Notes under the pieces: generated by a model
What the model was told of the DNA's origin: nothing
The model's database searches: none
What the model saw: only the letters and a program-made list of their open reading frames with translations
In this document: piece after piece, positions 42,905 through 53,239 of the stretch
Layout of the letters: every line of letters starts with the position of its first letter
Numbering within the stretch: position 1 is the first letter of the stretch
Position numbers and translations under genes: made by a program
Assembly: GCF_963675165.1 (NCBI RefSeq)
Contig: NC_087377.1
Span: 8,387,122 to 8,451,121 of the forward strand
Reading direction: 5' to 3'
From: Halichondria panicea
Taxonomy: Eukaryota > Porifera > Demospongiae > Suberitida > Halichondriidae
Length of the DNA: 64,000 bases

Positions 42905-43388
42905 CTATACATCTTCATCTGTATATACAGCCACCTCTGCATGCTTCCCCTTTAATCCATGCCCTGGCTCAATGTAGCCTATTTGGCTGGGTGATATTTT
43001 GTCCAAACACTTTTGCAACTGTTCTGTTAGTTCATCAAATGAGGAGAAACGATCATAAGCACTAAGCTTTCTGACAGTGTATTCGAACTTTCGTACTGGG
43101 TTCACTACCTTTACCGAATATACGTAGTGTTTAGAAGATAATTTTGAAGGGGGAACCCTAACCCGTGCTGTTTCACACTGTGTACACAAAGGGTATTACA
43201 TGGAAACATGTTAGCCAATTTTATTTACTTACTTCTACTTCAATGCAGCTTCCAGAAGCAGCGCTAACTGTAGCTTTGGGTGCTGAAACTTCTACTCTAC
43301 TTTGGCCTTGCCAACAACGACCCATAGAGATAGACCCAAGGCTAGGCCCAGGGTATGGTGAGTGGGACTGGTAGTCACAACTCTCCAT
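42905..43388 (-). CDS. Accessory ORF of the Tc1-like element, spliced
   Basis: A likely start ATG lies at 43386-43388. Exon 1 (43388-43233) encodes a Ser/Gly/Pro-rich start (ESCDYQSHSPYPGPSLGSIS) and ends at a strong GTAAGT donor. Exon 2 (43177-42905, acceptor TGTACACAG) keeps phase 0 and encodes VKVVNPVRKFEYTVRKLSAY, DELTEQLQKCLDKI and a stop after YTDEDV. The intron is 55 nt. The product would be about 143 residues. It ends 5 bp before the ATG of the next ORF in another frame, so the two may once have been one protein. Function unknown. Confidence 0.45.
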
Positions 43389-43500
43389 GTAATCAGGCCA
43401 GCCAGAGTCCCTGTTAATGTTGTTTCTGTCAGACACGTACTGTGAATAATCTGAGAAGGCTCTGAAATTTTCACGTGGAAGCTCACGTGACAATATAATA

Positions 43501-43583
43501 ATTTCCCGCGTTTTTCCTATCTTATAGCGCAACACGGAAGTCCGTATGTCAACGCAACATTCGAACGCAACTGAAATCCACTG
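43501..43583 (-). repeat. Right terminal inverted repeat of the Tc1-like element
   Basis: Inverted match of 41144-41226; the outer end reads CTGAAATCCACTG followed by TA. Confidence 0.85.
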
Positions 43584-43793
43584 TACCTTTTTTACATTAC
43601 GTAAAAATAACTGTATACAATCATCACACTGTACAAATTTGTACAATCATCACACTGTACACATTAATTTTGTACAATTATCTCACTATGCAAATGTGTA
43701 CAGTATTATGTATGATGCATAATTATTGTTGTGCGTTGGATCATGCAGTGGTTTAGTATTTTAAGCAACGTTTGCTAAATTGCTTGTCACAGG

Positions 43794-44176
43794 TTTACAC
43801 TGGACCTCGACAGGCTCGCAATTCAACTCTCGCTGACATAACAACTCTGAAAATTGATGACATGGTGGCAGTGCATTGCGAAAATTATGCACGGGAACCT
43901 ATTATTGGTCTCTGCACACAAGTACTTGACACTACAATAGATGTGGTGTGGATGGAAAGCACTTACACCTCATCATGGAAGCATTGGAAAGTGCGAGACG
44001 AAAAAAATAAGAGAAAGGTGGTCAACTGGACCGACCAGATTCCCAAAATGTCTGTCATCTTGTTTGGTTTTACACTAACTACCACCAAGCACCTTAGAAA
44101 AACAACTATTGAACGTCTGAAAGCACAATATGCTAAACTTAATTTACCAGAGTCTCATGTCATAGTTAGTAATTAA
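43794..44176 (+). CDS. Terminal exon of a DUF7869-type gene
   Basis: The exon follows a TTGTCACAG acceptor at 43793 and ends at TAA 44174-44176. It encodes LKIDDMVAVHCENYAREPII, then DVVWMESTYTSSWKHWK, WTDQIPKMSVILFGFTLT and a closing helix ERLKAQYAKL. This layout (a chromo-barrel-like VaV..ENY..P.iG..., W-rich strand, then a final LT...K..I..LK..Y) is the usual C-terminal end of DUF7869 proteins. It is open without stops. The upstream exons are at 37857-39729; the Tc1-like element, a MITE and the SAM-domain mini-exons lie between. Confidence 0.5.
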
Positions 44177-44415
44177 CCAGTTTCATTATGTTTCAATGAA
44201 ACTCTGCTGTTTCTAAACTTGGGAAATTATTCTGAATAACTACATTTGTTACTGTAACAACAATTTTGAGTGTAATGAAATCGCAAGAATTCAAAAACAT
44301 TTGCATAAAATTAACATATCATAAACGGAACTGTTAGTTCAGAAGCTGTTTATGGTGCTTATCGCATTATTACAACATTATTACACAACAACTGATGATA
44401 TTCCATTCCATGCAG

Positions 44416-44663
44416 GAGGGGGAGAGTGTCGAAGAGGCAATCTTGGCAGTACCTATACTGCTCAGCCTTGCATAATTGTGCGGGGACAGCTCGTCACTGA
44501 ATTTAAAGACGCTGTATTGGTGATAGAGAAGAAGTTTGTGACCACCTTCGACCCCAAAGAAGCACCTCTGCTACTATTGGGTGCATTCTATGTATTCAAC
44601 ATGCATTACACTGAAGGGTGCATTAATTTGTACACCTTCTTTGAGGTTGTTTTTTTTAGGTAA
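44416..44663 (+). pseudogene. SAMD3-like C-terminal exon
   Basis: After a CATGCAG acceptor the segment reads first EGESVEEAILAVPILL and then, in another frame, CIIVRGQLVTEFKDAVLVIE and LLLLGAFYVFNMHYTEG. The latter matches the C-terminal block of SAMD3-like proteins seen also at 18.3-18.6 kb. The change of frame near 44465 suggests decay or a missed short intron. It may be the 3' end of the SAM-domain gene begun at 40.0 kb. Confidence 0.4.
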
Positions 44664-44854
44664 ACAAAGGCCTGCCAAAATGACAAGGCTCTCAGGTGTT
44701 ATTGCTCGGCTATCTAGTTGCCGTGAAAACTAAACTGACTGTTTACTAGTACTATAGCAACTGATGTAAAAGCAACTTCTATTGTATGCATAGTTAGAAA
44801 TTGTATGGCCTTGTTTATACTTCTTGCAACTTTTTTTTGCTTCCTCACCCCCAG

Positions 44855-45620
44855 GAAGATATTTCAACCTATTAAAGACGGCTTAGCCGTCCATGGTGAA
44901 ACGCTGGCAAAAAGTCATAGTGATGGTCTCACAACATTGGCAAAAAGTCATAGTTATGGCCTTATGTATGTCGGTTTAGGGATCGTTGTCGGCGGGATCA
45001 GTTTGACCATCGCCCTTGGACTGATAGCTTTTGCTGTCCACCATCATAGTAGGTGAATGTAATTTGTATTCCATTATGTGTACGTCTAGACTGTGATGTC
45101 CAATGTCAGTGTGTACTGTACCAAAAGTGGAAATTGATAGTACTCATCAGCGGTAGATCCAAGGGCCTAGGGGTGCAACGGAGCATGCAAACCTCCCTTT
45201 TGCTCAGAATGTTGGAATAGTCATTTATACAGTATTAAAGATTACATAATTATTTTCACAGGTAGATTTCTGTTTAGGTATTAAATTCTGCTCAAGTTGT
45301 GAAATTCGTAGCGTTTCTAATTATTCGCAAGTTGGTTTTAATGAGCATTTTTCCAATTATATACACATTTTTGCAATTTTACTCTCCTTCACAGAAATAG
45401 CAGAACCGCGAAAATAAGATTCCACAGTTTATATACACAACAGCATGTGGTTGGACACCTACGGTGTTAAGCGGAGTTACCTAATGTGAAATTCTTGGTA
45501 GATACTGTCTAGTAAGGGTTGTGAGCTAAAGATTAACTATGTTGACAATTATTGTTGATTTTTTTTTATTGTACAGACATACGGGCACCGGCGGCACCAC
45601 CACAGCAACAACAACATTGA
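44855..45620 (+). CDS. C-terminal exons of a single-pass membrane protein
   Basis: Exon 1 (44855-45048) follows CACCCCCAG and encodes KIFQPIKDGLAVHGE, two copies of LAKSHSxGL and one transmembrane helix starting YVGLGIVVGGISLTIALGLI, ending in HHH. The donor GTAGGTGA joins it in phase to a 44-nt last exon (45577-45620, acceptor TTGTACAG) that encodes IRAPAAPPQQQQH and a stop. The result is a membrane-anchored protein with a short Gln-rich tail. Upstream exons are not identified. The splice phase match across 528 nt supports it as a real gene end. Confidence 0.45.
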
Positions 45621-45822
45621 TCGATTAACTAAATCACTTGTATATATATTCATTTGTGTCAAATTCCAATTAATTCTTATGCTCAAAAGCAGTACCTTAT
45701 GCTACCCTAAAAAGTAGTATACCTTCAGGGCTTACCCTCTAGGCGGTACTGGCCAGACCGCTTTTTTTTTACATGTGTTAGATACGGCGGTGTCGGAGGG
45801 GAGGGTGAACTGCAGGATCTAG

Positions 45823-45919
45823 TTAGATCTTCAATGCTATACATGCAACAGTAATATTATAATGTGTTTCATGTATGAAACTTGAGTAATCGGCTCTTCC
45901 TCTCCTTTTTTGTTAAGGC
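45823..45919 (+). repeat. 97-bp dispersed duplicate of 33206-33302
   Basis: See the copy at 33.2 kb. Here it runs directly into the ParB-like pseudogene exon, with the shared sequence ending TTTTTTGTTAA. Confidence 0.8.
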
Positions 45920-47235
45920 TCTGGCAGCAAGGTTTGAAGAAGACCCTTCAGCTCCTGGTGTACCACCCTGGTCCATTGCAGCACTCTCAAAAGAAACCTT
46001 TGACACAAAAAGAAAAGATGGCTACAGGTACGAGGTATTAGGAGGGCAGCACTCAGCTCTGGCAAGAAAAGAGATATATTCGGCTCTTCAAAGAGTCCTA
46101 GCAAAAGTCTATATTGGGCTCATAGATGATGAATCCCTCCGTTTAGCTTCACGACAAAACATCAATGATGCTATGACCGCTCAATTTATTGTTTAAGACA
46201 TGGGAAGGTGCACTATGGACAATGTGTCTTCAATCAGGCCTCGTTTATAAGAGTGATGTTTGCATGGAAGCTCGTGTCCACTGTCATGGGCAAGTTTGAG
46301 GAGGGGGAGCTAAAAGACCAGACCTTCAGCAACAAATCTCTTATTACAAAGCCTGAATTCAGGCAACAATACTTGAGCCCAATTCATAGTGCTTGCCTGA
46401 GGAATTTAAGTTTGATGTTCTGTATAGGAGGTACAGGAGATCACTATTGAGTGAGCCTTTTGCAAGTAAGAATGCAAATATAATAATTGTATTGGCATAA
46501 TTCTATATGTGTCTTTCTCCTGTTTGATCTGAGAACATAATTTATACAAATGTCAAAAAGTGTCCTCTCCTGGACCCACCCCTGCGTTGCAAGGGGTGGG
46601 TTTATTCCTTTTTTCTGCCCCCCTCCCACTTCTTACGGCCCTGTACATGTACAGTGTACTTCACTTTGTATAGATAAGACCACCAAATTGCATTGCTAAA
46701 GTGCTTATACTTATATCTGAGACACTGTTAGGGAGTTTAGAGACCCTTAGGAGCTTATAATAATTTAATGTAGTAGAACCCTCACTGCATTTTTGCACTA
46801 ATCGGAGAAGACCTATCACAGCTTGAAACAACACAGTCAGCAATGGAGAGTTGTTACTGTTGTGCAATTGGTATAATTGTTCCTTAGCGTCGAGACGTGA
46901 GTATAGAAAGTATATAGCTTCATCCGGTATCATATACTGCTGCATTCCAATTCTAATGCAATTACGCAAACAATAACAAGATGTTTTCATTTTTCATTGC
47001 AGGTATAGCTCCCTAGGGTTTGTGCCAGCACTAGGCTTTGCTGTCATAATTGGCCACTATACTCTGTCAACGGAGAATTGGTTCCTTCAACACAGCACCT
47101 GAGGCCCAGAGATCCAATGTGTTTTTGTCAGATGTTAAGGATGTTGCTGACGGTGTGCCAACAAGTGTTTATGAGTCACTGATCTACACACTCTCATATG
47201 AAGGACAGTGCATCATCGATGCCACAACATGAAGT
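45917..47235 (+). pseudogene. Second, broken copy of the ParB-methyltransferase-like gene
   Basis: The first block (45917-46196) encodes ALAARFEEDPSAPGVPPW, then YRYEVLGGQHSALARKEI and GLIDDESLRLASRQNIND, parallel to the ParB/Srx-like exon at 36840-36460. The second (about 46255-46400) encodes KFEEGELKDQTFSNKSLITK and PEFRQQYLSP, parallel to the start of the 35703 exon. The third (about 47080-47235) encodes SNVFLSDVKDVADGVPTSV and YTLSYEGQCIIDATT, parallel to the methyltransferase SAM-binding end. Long non-coding gaps, stops and missing exons show it is dead. It lies on the opposite strand to the other copy. Confidence 0.55.
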
Positions 47236-47897
47236 GGTATGTATAAGAGTTATAGTCTGTGAGTAGCTATAATTATAATAATTATAATTATGATAATACT
47301 ATTACTATAATTATACTGCAATTCTTACAGCTATTAAAAGCATACGTATTACATCATTAGTTATATCCGGGGTAAGAGCTATAATTGCACGTCGTCAAGT
47401 GCCTCAGGAAATTAGCTTCGATTAGCGATAATTATAATGAAAACCGTAAATGCGCATGCGCGTAGTCAAAGGCCTTTGGCTGAGCGTAGCAGAGAGCAAG
47501 CAGAAGACAGTTTCCCAGTTGCTGCAAGATATGTATTGAGTGTAATGGAGGAGCCTGAGCCTTCAACAACAGTTGGCTGTTCATGGTGGCATTGTAGCTG
47601 TGCTGGTGTGTATACACTTCAAAGGCTGGATTACAAATTCTTCTTTAGCTATTTGGGTTTGTATATAAAAAGTGCGAATTTTTTTGTCCATGACCACAGT
47701 TGCATGTGAGCAACGATGAGCTATTGCTCAAGGACCAGTGAATACAAGGAGGATTTTGTCGGAACTTGCATGAAACTGCAAAGAAAAAAGTCATCAAACT
47801 GATGATGTTGTCATACAACACAATTACACGATAAACGAAAAAAAAAAAACCCACTAGTAGAGTATATACAGTACTTGCCATGCAAAATATAATTATG
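47236..47897. other. No supported gene
   Basis: AT-rich sequence, then a 90-codon ORF (47437-47709) without motif. Nothing further supported. Confidence 0.4.
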
Positions 47898-48030
47898 TTA
47901 ACAACCACCTCCGAATAAAGGCCAGTTGCTATATAACGGCCAGGCACAATGAACAGTTTGTGCATGTACAAAACAACCTCAACAATAGCCACCTCTGTAT
48001 AAAGGCCTCAATGGTGTAGGGGTTCCACTG
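47898..48030. mobile_element. Partial MITE, CAGTGGAACC family
   Basis: AACCACCTCCGAATAAAGGCC-like start, TATATAACGGCC, ACAAAACAACCTC, and the intact right end GGGGTTCCACTG followed by TA at 48031-48032. The left end is missing. Confidence 0.65.
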
Positions 48031-48301
48031 TAATAATCACTAGCAATCTTGAGGAGATTAAGCCAATACTGATATTACCGTACCCTATCATACATACCCA
48101 TCCTACCCCATCCTACTTTTGACAATGATGACAAGTGATTCGCGGAGGCGACAAAGAAGAAGCCCTAGCCACGTGTCAGAAGTGATCCTAGATCGATCGC
48201 AGCTACTTCTTTTTCCTAGCTCCTACAGTGTCTTCTCATCCTACTACCCATCCTACTTCACATTTCACATCCTACCGATCCTACGTGTGTCTTCTACCAC
48301 G

Positions 48302-48508
48302 ATGGACAGTGATCCTCGGCCTCAGGTAAGTGACAGTAGGATGTGTAGTGTGTCCTTTATATGCAAAGCTTAACCTTACTTCTTAAATGTAAATGTTGGC
48401 CCTCTATGTGTTACATAGAACACTCTGAACAGTGGAAGCAGTGATGGCAAAATCAACGGATTTGTTGGCAAAAGGGGGAAGCCGTATGCCATTCCTGTTG
48501 TGAAGGTG
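48302..48508 (+). CDS. Two short 5' exons of an unknown gene
   Basis: ATG at 48302 opens MDSDPRPQ, which ends at a perfect CAG|GTAAGT donor at 48326. After a TTACATAG acceptor (48419) a second exon encodes NTLNSGSSDGKINGFVGK and RGKPYAIPVVK before GTGTGTTG at 48506. The combination of start codon and splice sites is convincing, but the family is not recognised. A later segment at about 49129-49203 (ATLQMLCIEEIDGEIGN) resembles a SAM-like piece and may belong to it. Confidence 0.35.
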
Positions 48509-48699
48509 TGTTGTATTAAAGGCGTCCTAGCAGCTGATATCACTGCATAAAATAAAAATAGGATGTTGACAATAAAACCATAACAACACTGACGCCCAAC
48601 CATCGTGTTCTCCCAAGCAGCAACTATTCTAAGTTCAGTGATAGTAAGCATTGCAAAGGTAAAAAAAAAGCAACCTCATGCTCTTTTTTTTTCAGTAAC

Positions 48700-50300
48700 T
48701 CCAATTAATTTGAGAAAGGAAATAATGAGGAAAATAAAAATGTTCCTTATGATCGTAGTTGTCGATTGGCTGTTCGAGTTTTACCGAGCAGGGATCACAG
48801 TGCAACTCCACGCAATCAAAGTAGTGAAACTACAATTATAGGCAGGGTTAAACGACAAAAATGTCAGACGGATCGATAGGAATGAAGTATCAGAGATAAT
48901 AAAGACGGTTTGCCAGCATACTGCTGATATAATTATAGCTGTATTTCAAACCTTTGGAAATTCTGTACCCGAATTCACGCTATACCTATAATCGAGGAAT
49001 CCTTGGCGAGTTTTAATATATCCTTTTTGTTCCGCCTCCGGTCCTGTGGCATAATTAATAGCCGTGTAGTAGAGCCATCACTGTGAGTATATATAATAAT
49101 CATACATGGCGATAATTATACTCCAGCTAAATGTCGTAAAAAGAAAGCAACTCTTCAGATGCTATGCATTGAAGAGATTGATGGTGAAATTGGCAATTTG
49201 ATCAGTTGGCTGGTAAACTGTATAATTATATACATGCATGTGCGGGCAGGGCAGTAGGCCTTCACACAATTTGTTTGTTAGAAAGTAGGTGCTCTTGATG
49301 GGTACGACAAAAAACGTACAAACGAGAATGAAAACCCTACTATTTCTTTTCTGAGCATGCAGGATTCAAACAACTGGCTGCTATGAGACCGAGTGTGAAA
49401 TGATTGCATGTATAATTATACAGGCACGAGCCTGAGGTCGAGGGGGTACATATAAAATGCCGTAAAAAAATCATGCAGGGAAAGTCCGCTATTTTGAATG
49501 GAAAATTAATATTCTAATTGGACTGCTAACAAAAAAGTTATATAGGTCTGGCTATAAGAATGGTGCAACCACATGAATGTGCTACAGAGATTTTCAGGTC
49601 AGTTGTCAATGTGCTATCATGATCATTTAAACTTGTTGCTCACCAAAGGAATGTTTCAAATCTGCATGTAAAGTTAGTAATGTTCGTTCAAGTGATAGTG
49701 AGCAATATTATGTACCCTAATCAAGGATAAGGTCAATCCAATTCAAAACCAGCAAAACAAATCCAACGGCTGGAATAGTTCTTGCAACACCTTTAACGGG
49801 TCGGCAAGTATACAAGGAGTAAGTACCGCCACTGATCCGGAAGATTCTCTTGAAGGCATGTATAAGCAGAGGAAATATAACAAGGACAGCGCAAAAAACG
49901 TTGACTTTACGAAATATGTATAGTGGTAGGTATAGGTGGCATCCTGCGCAGCAGCGCGCGAAAATATAGTTGCAGACATCTTCTCAGGGCTTCTCTGTTG
50001 AACAAGCTCACTCTCAGCTATACTACTGCATAAACACTTTATTACATCATTTCCGGTGGGTGCGGTATCAATGTGACATTTGTATTAGGTGTGGTTTGCA
50101 TTGTAGAATTAAGTTTTTGCACTCTATATAACTCGACTCGACTTCTAGCTCGCAGCGACTGTCGACCTAACAATTGCTGACACTAACCTAAACTACTGCC
50201 TCTTCATCATTTCAAACTATTTTATTAATTTATTATTATTTTCGTTGTACAATTGTTGGAGATACTAAAAAAGTCAAGCTTTTAAATGACACTATATTCA
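48700..50300. other. Mostly non-coding flank of the virus-like block
   Basis: Apart from the weak SAM-like segment near 49.13-49.20 kb I see no supported gene. I looked for inverted terminal repeats shared with 56.8-57.3 kb and found none. Confidence 0.4.
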
Positions 50301-50328
50301 TAATTTAATCGTTTATCGTGAGAACCCA

Positions 50329-50478
50329 CACAGACAAAGAGTATCCTTGGAATCTCAGGAGCAGACTCGTTGGTGGTCGAACAGACGAAGAGTATCCTCG
50401 GAATCTCGGGAGCAGACTCGTTGGTGGCCGAACAGACAAAGAACATCTTCGAAATCTCGGGAGCAGACTCGTCGGTGT
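50329..50478. repeat. 51-bp tandem repeat, nearly three units
   Basis: The unit starts ACTCGTTGGTGGTCGAACAG and has period 51, so both strands stay open over three units. The plus frame gives a 17-residue repeat (RTDEEYPRNLGSRLVGG). It is a minisatellite lying about 450 bp before the virus-like block. Coding use is unproven. Confidence 0.8.
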
Positions 50479-50930
50479 GGACAATCTCCAGGCAAGATGT
50501 TTAATACAGAGATCTTGGATTCGGAAGACAGAAAAGGTATACCGCCGATACATAGCCAACCTTGAGACCTTCCGAGAGAGTCAATTTGAAGAACAAGACA
50601 GTAATCATAATTATTCCAAAACCCTGATGCAGACCACTGTCACTGTCGAATTCTAGATTTATACATATCCAAATACCACAAAAGGCTAAGGCCAAAGATT
50701 TGCAGAACATCAGACTGGACCTTTCGTGTACTGACACAGAATTGCTCCTCTAACTCAATATGTTTCCGTCGAACATGAGAACCTCTCAAAATTAATGTTA
50801 TTCAAACAGGATTCAAAAATGAAATTGTTCAGTCTCACTCAAGTGAATTAAGGACTGGGTCCTTCAATTATTGCTGATTCAGTGAAAACGAAGCTCCGCC
50901 CACGCTTTTTACCAGCAATTGTGCATAAAA

Positions 50931-53185
50931 ATGGATCTCAAACTGCTTAAATCTTTAGCTCTAATTCCGGAGTCCTAAACGCTCCTTGAAGCACTTACTT
51001 TTTAGTGTAGTAGTTAGTTCTAAGGCTAGTACACACATCGTGAGTGAACCTAGGTGGTTTATGATATTGAAATGCCTCAATGATAGTGCACATGCAAGTA
51101 TCCGGCTTGTAAACGTAATGGCATACGATGGATCCACTTTGCAACTTGGTGGTAGTGACCATGAATTGAATCCCATTTTACTGTCTGTTGTTGCTTCAAC
51201 AAACATTGTGTCATACTCGAGATACGCTAGCAACTGTGGCATTTGTTTTGAACTCTTGTTTCACACAATTAGAGAAGATACAAACAACCCCTTTGACTTT
51301 TCTTACTTTATGACCAAGATTGCCGATTGGAAAAGAATACAAGAGTTCAAATCAGATGCTCAAAGTCACAGTCACACATTAACAATTTCAATTCAAGAGA
51401 CTGAACTGTTGTCAGACATTTTAATATTAGCAAGGAGTTTTGAAGTAGCAGACATGTTGAAATTTGTGTCCATACATAGAATAGCACCACTTTAATGTTT
51501 TTTGTTGTTTACAGGTTACAAAGAACATATTTGTTGATGGAAAGTACGTCCCAACAGATTTGATTGGATTGTTTGAATTCATGTGTGCAAACTCTGAACT
51601 GTTGTCAACCTCTGACATATGCTACATGCTGCATGCTAACCAGAAAGTGCTCAAAGAATTCAAATTGAGGCAGGTCAATGGGCTCTGGTCTTGTTGCCAG
51701 CAACCCACTTGCAGGTTTTCAGAGGTGTGGAACAGGCTGAACAGCTCCTCTGGCAAGTCGATTACAGATGTGAAGTTCAGTGCAAACTGCAGGCCTTTCA
51801 ATGTTGTGAAGTCCAGCATGGCATGGGACACTGTGAGTCCAAAAAATGTCAAAAAAAACATAGTTCAAGTGCATTCCTACATGCCTGTGCTGGTCTCTAG
51901 AATGGCCATTACCCCCAAGTGCGATTGCCCCAACCCAACACTGGACTGTGCCGACTGCACAACTGTCTACACAAATGGGGACACTTTGAAAAGGTTCATG
52001 AGAACTAGGCAGGCCTGCATTGAGCATATACAGTCGCAATCCGAGCTCACAACAGAGGACTTCCTGGTCCTGTCGTCCTATTGCATGGTACCCTCCTCTG
52101 GCAAAGTTCAACCTCAGCAATTTCGAGAACAAATCTCCCAGGAGACATATGTTTACAATCACGTGTTCAACGAGAACTTTACTGGGGTTATAAACAACCT
52201 AATGCTTTGCTATTTTGGGTTTTACAAAGGCTTTGACATTGCACCAAGCGAGATGCTCAAGAAAATACTGTTCTACTGCATGAGGTGCCAATACATTAGG
52301 TCTAACAAGTTTAAGACCAGGCAGCACTTGGTGGCAAAAGACACCACCACTGTTGACACCATGCTTAGCAACCTGTTCATACTCAACAGCAAGTCCTCAA
52401 TTTTGAGGGAGAAGGTCAGACAGCAGTACATGCACTACACTGTGAACTCTGATGAGTACACCTACGAAGTTGCAGAGATACTGAGTGACACATTCAGGTC
52501 CACCAACAGCAGGCTCTCAGACAATGTCTACTTCTGCAGCATCTTCCACAAATTCAAAAAATGCACCGACCAAACATACAGACACATTCTACTGAACTGT
52601 GCCCCCTCCAGAGACAAACTGAAACACAACAGGTGCATAACATACATGGAGCTATCAAAGGATGGAACAGAGGAGACGCTATACACCGTGACTCCAGAGC
52701 TGTTCAACTACAGAAATGCTTCAACTGCAATGAGCTATTATCTGAAGCTTGCTGACTTTTTCAAGTTGACTACGAGGCTTAAGAGGAAGATGGGTGTGTC
52801 CTTTGGAAAGAAGGACAAAAACAAAGTGTATGTGGAGCCAACCTTTGACAATCTCACAGAAGCTGAGCTGTTTTGGCTGAGGCAACCTCACTCTGTCAAG
52901 AGTTGTGACAACCTCAGAACACTAAAAGACACACATGCAGTGACAATCTTCCCAGCAGATCTAGTTGAGAGCAGTGAGCCCATGGAGCAGGATGATGAAG
53001 ATGACACAGACCTGCTTGCTAAAATTTTGAGTGGGCTCTCTGAACTCGAGCAGATGCAGGTTGCAACCCAACCAGCCCCTCCCCCTGAAATATTTGAAGT
53101 CCAACAGCTGACCAACAGTGACATAACTGAGAAATATGACATGATTAGACAATCTGTAATTAAAGCACTTCAACTGAGACAATAA
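50931..53185 (+). CDS. Virus-like block, gene A: large protein of unknown function
   Basis: The body runs from about 51006 to TAA 53183-53185. It has two parts in different frames, joined in phase 0 by a plausible 49-nt GT-AG intron (51466-51514, acceptor TTGTTTACAG). The upstream start is less clear: ATG 50931 opens a helical stretch (MDLKLLKSLALIPES) that meets a TAA at 50976, so the N-terminus is either damaged or spliced in an unusual way. Visible features are Cys-rich pairs near the N-terminal third (WSCCQQPTC, and CDCPNPTLDCADC about 120 codons into the second part), a long helical middle with FRSTNSRLSD, a basic stretch (TTRLKRKMGVSFGKKDKNK) and an acidic C-terminal region (EPMEQDDEDDTD). 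The Cys pairs may bind zinc. I cannot assign a family; a replication or structural role is equally possible. Confidence 0.55.
51466..51514 (+). other. Predicted 49-nt intron in gene A
   Basis: Starts GTGTCCATAC and ends TTGTTTACAG. Both flanking frames end and begin exactly at codon borders (phase 0), and the first frame would otherwise stop at TAA 51493-51495. A one-base indel is the alternative explanation. Confidence 0.5.
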
Positions 53186-53239
53186 TAATATATTTTTTTT
53201 TGTATATGGTTCTGTGTTCAAATAATTATCCTTGCACTG

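Larger units (their letters stand above)
41144..43583. mobile_element. Tc1-like DNA transposon with two convergent genes
   Basis: The element is 2440 bp long, flanked by TA on both sides (41142-41143 and 43584-43585). Terminal inverted repeats of about 83 bp start CAGTGGATTTCAGTTGCGTT and include GGACTTCCGTGTTGCGC in both arms. On the plus strand it carries a broken DD34E transposase. On the minus strand, starting just inside the right repeat, it carries a second gene region with a 55-nt intron. Both genes are damaged, so this copy is not autonomous. A second gene is unusual for a Tc1/mariner element. Confidence 0.85.

Noticed and set aside
50318-50656. 112-codon ORF with a 17-residue repeat as a protein gene
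   Set aside because: The openness follows from the 51-bp repeat period; the antisense strand is equally open and there is no splice or start context.
50972-51005. A 34-nt GT...TTTTTAG segment as an intron joining ATG 50931 to the body of gene A
   Set aside because: The frames would match, but 34 nt is shorter than any other intron seen here and GTCCTA is a poor donor. A stop plus a shift is equally likely, so no intron was called.
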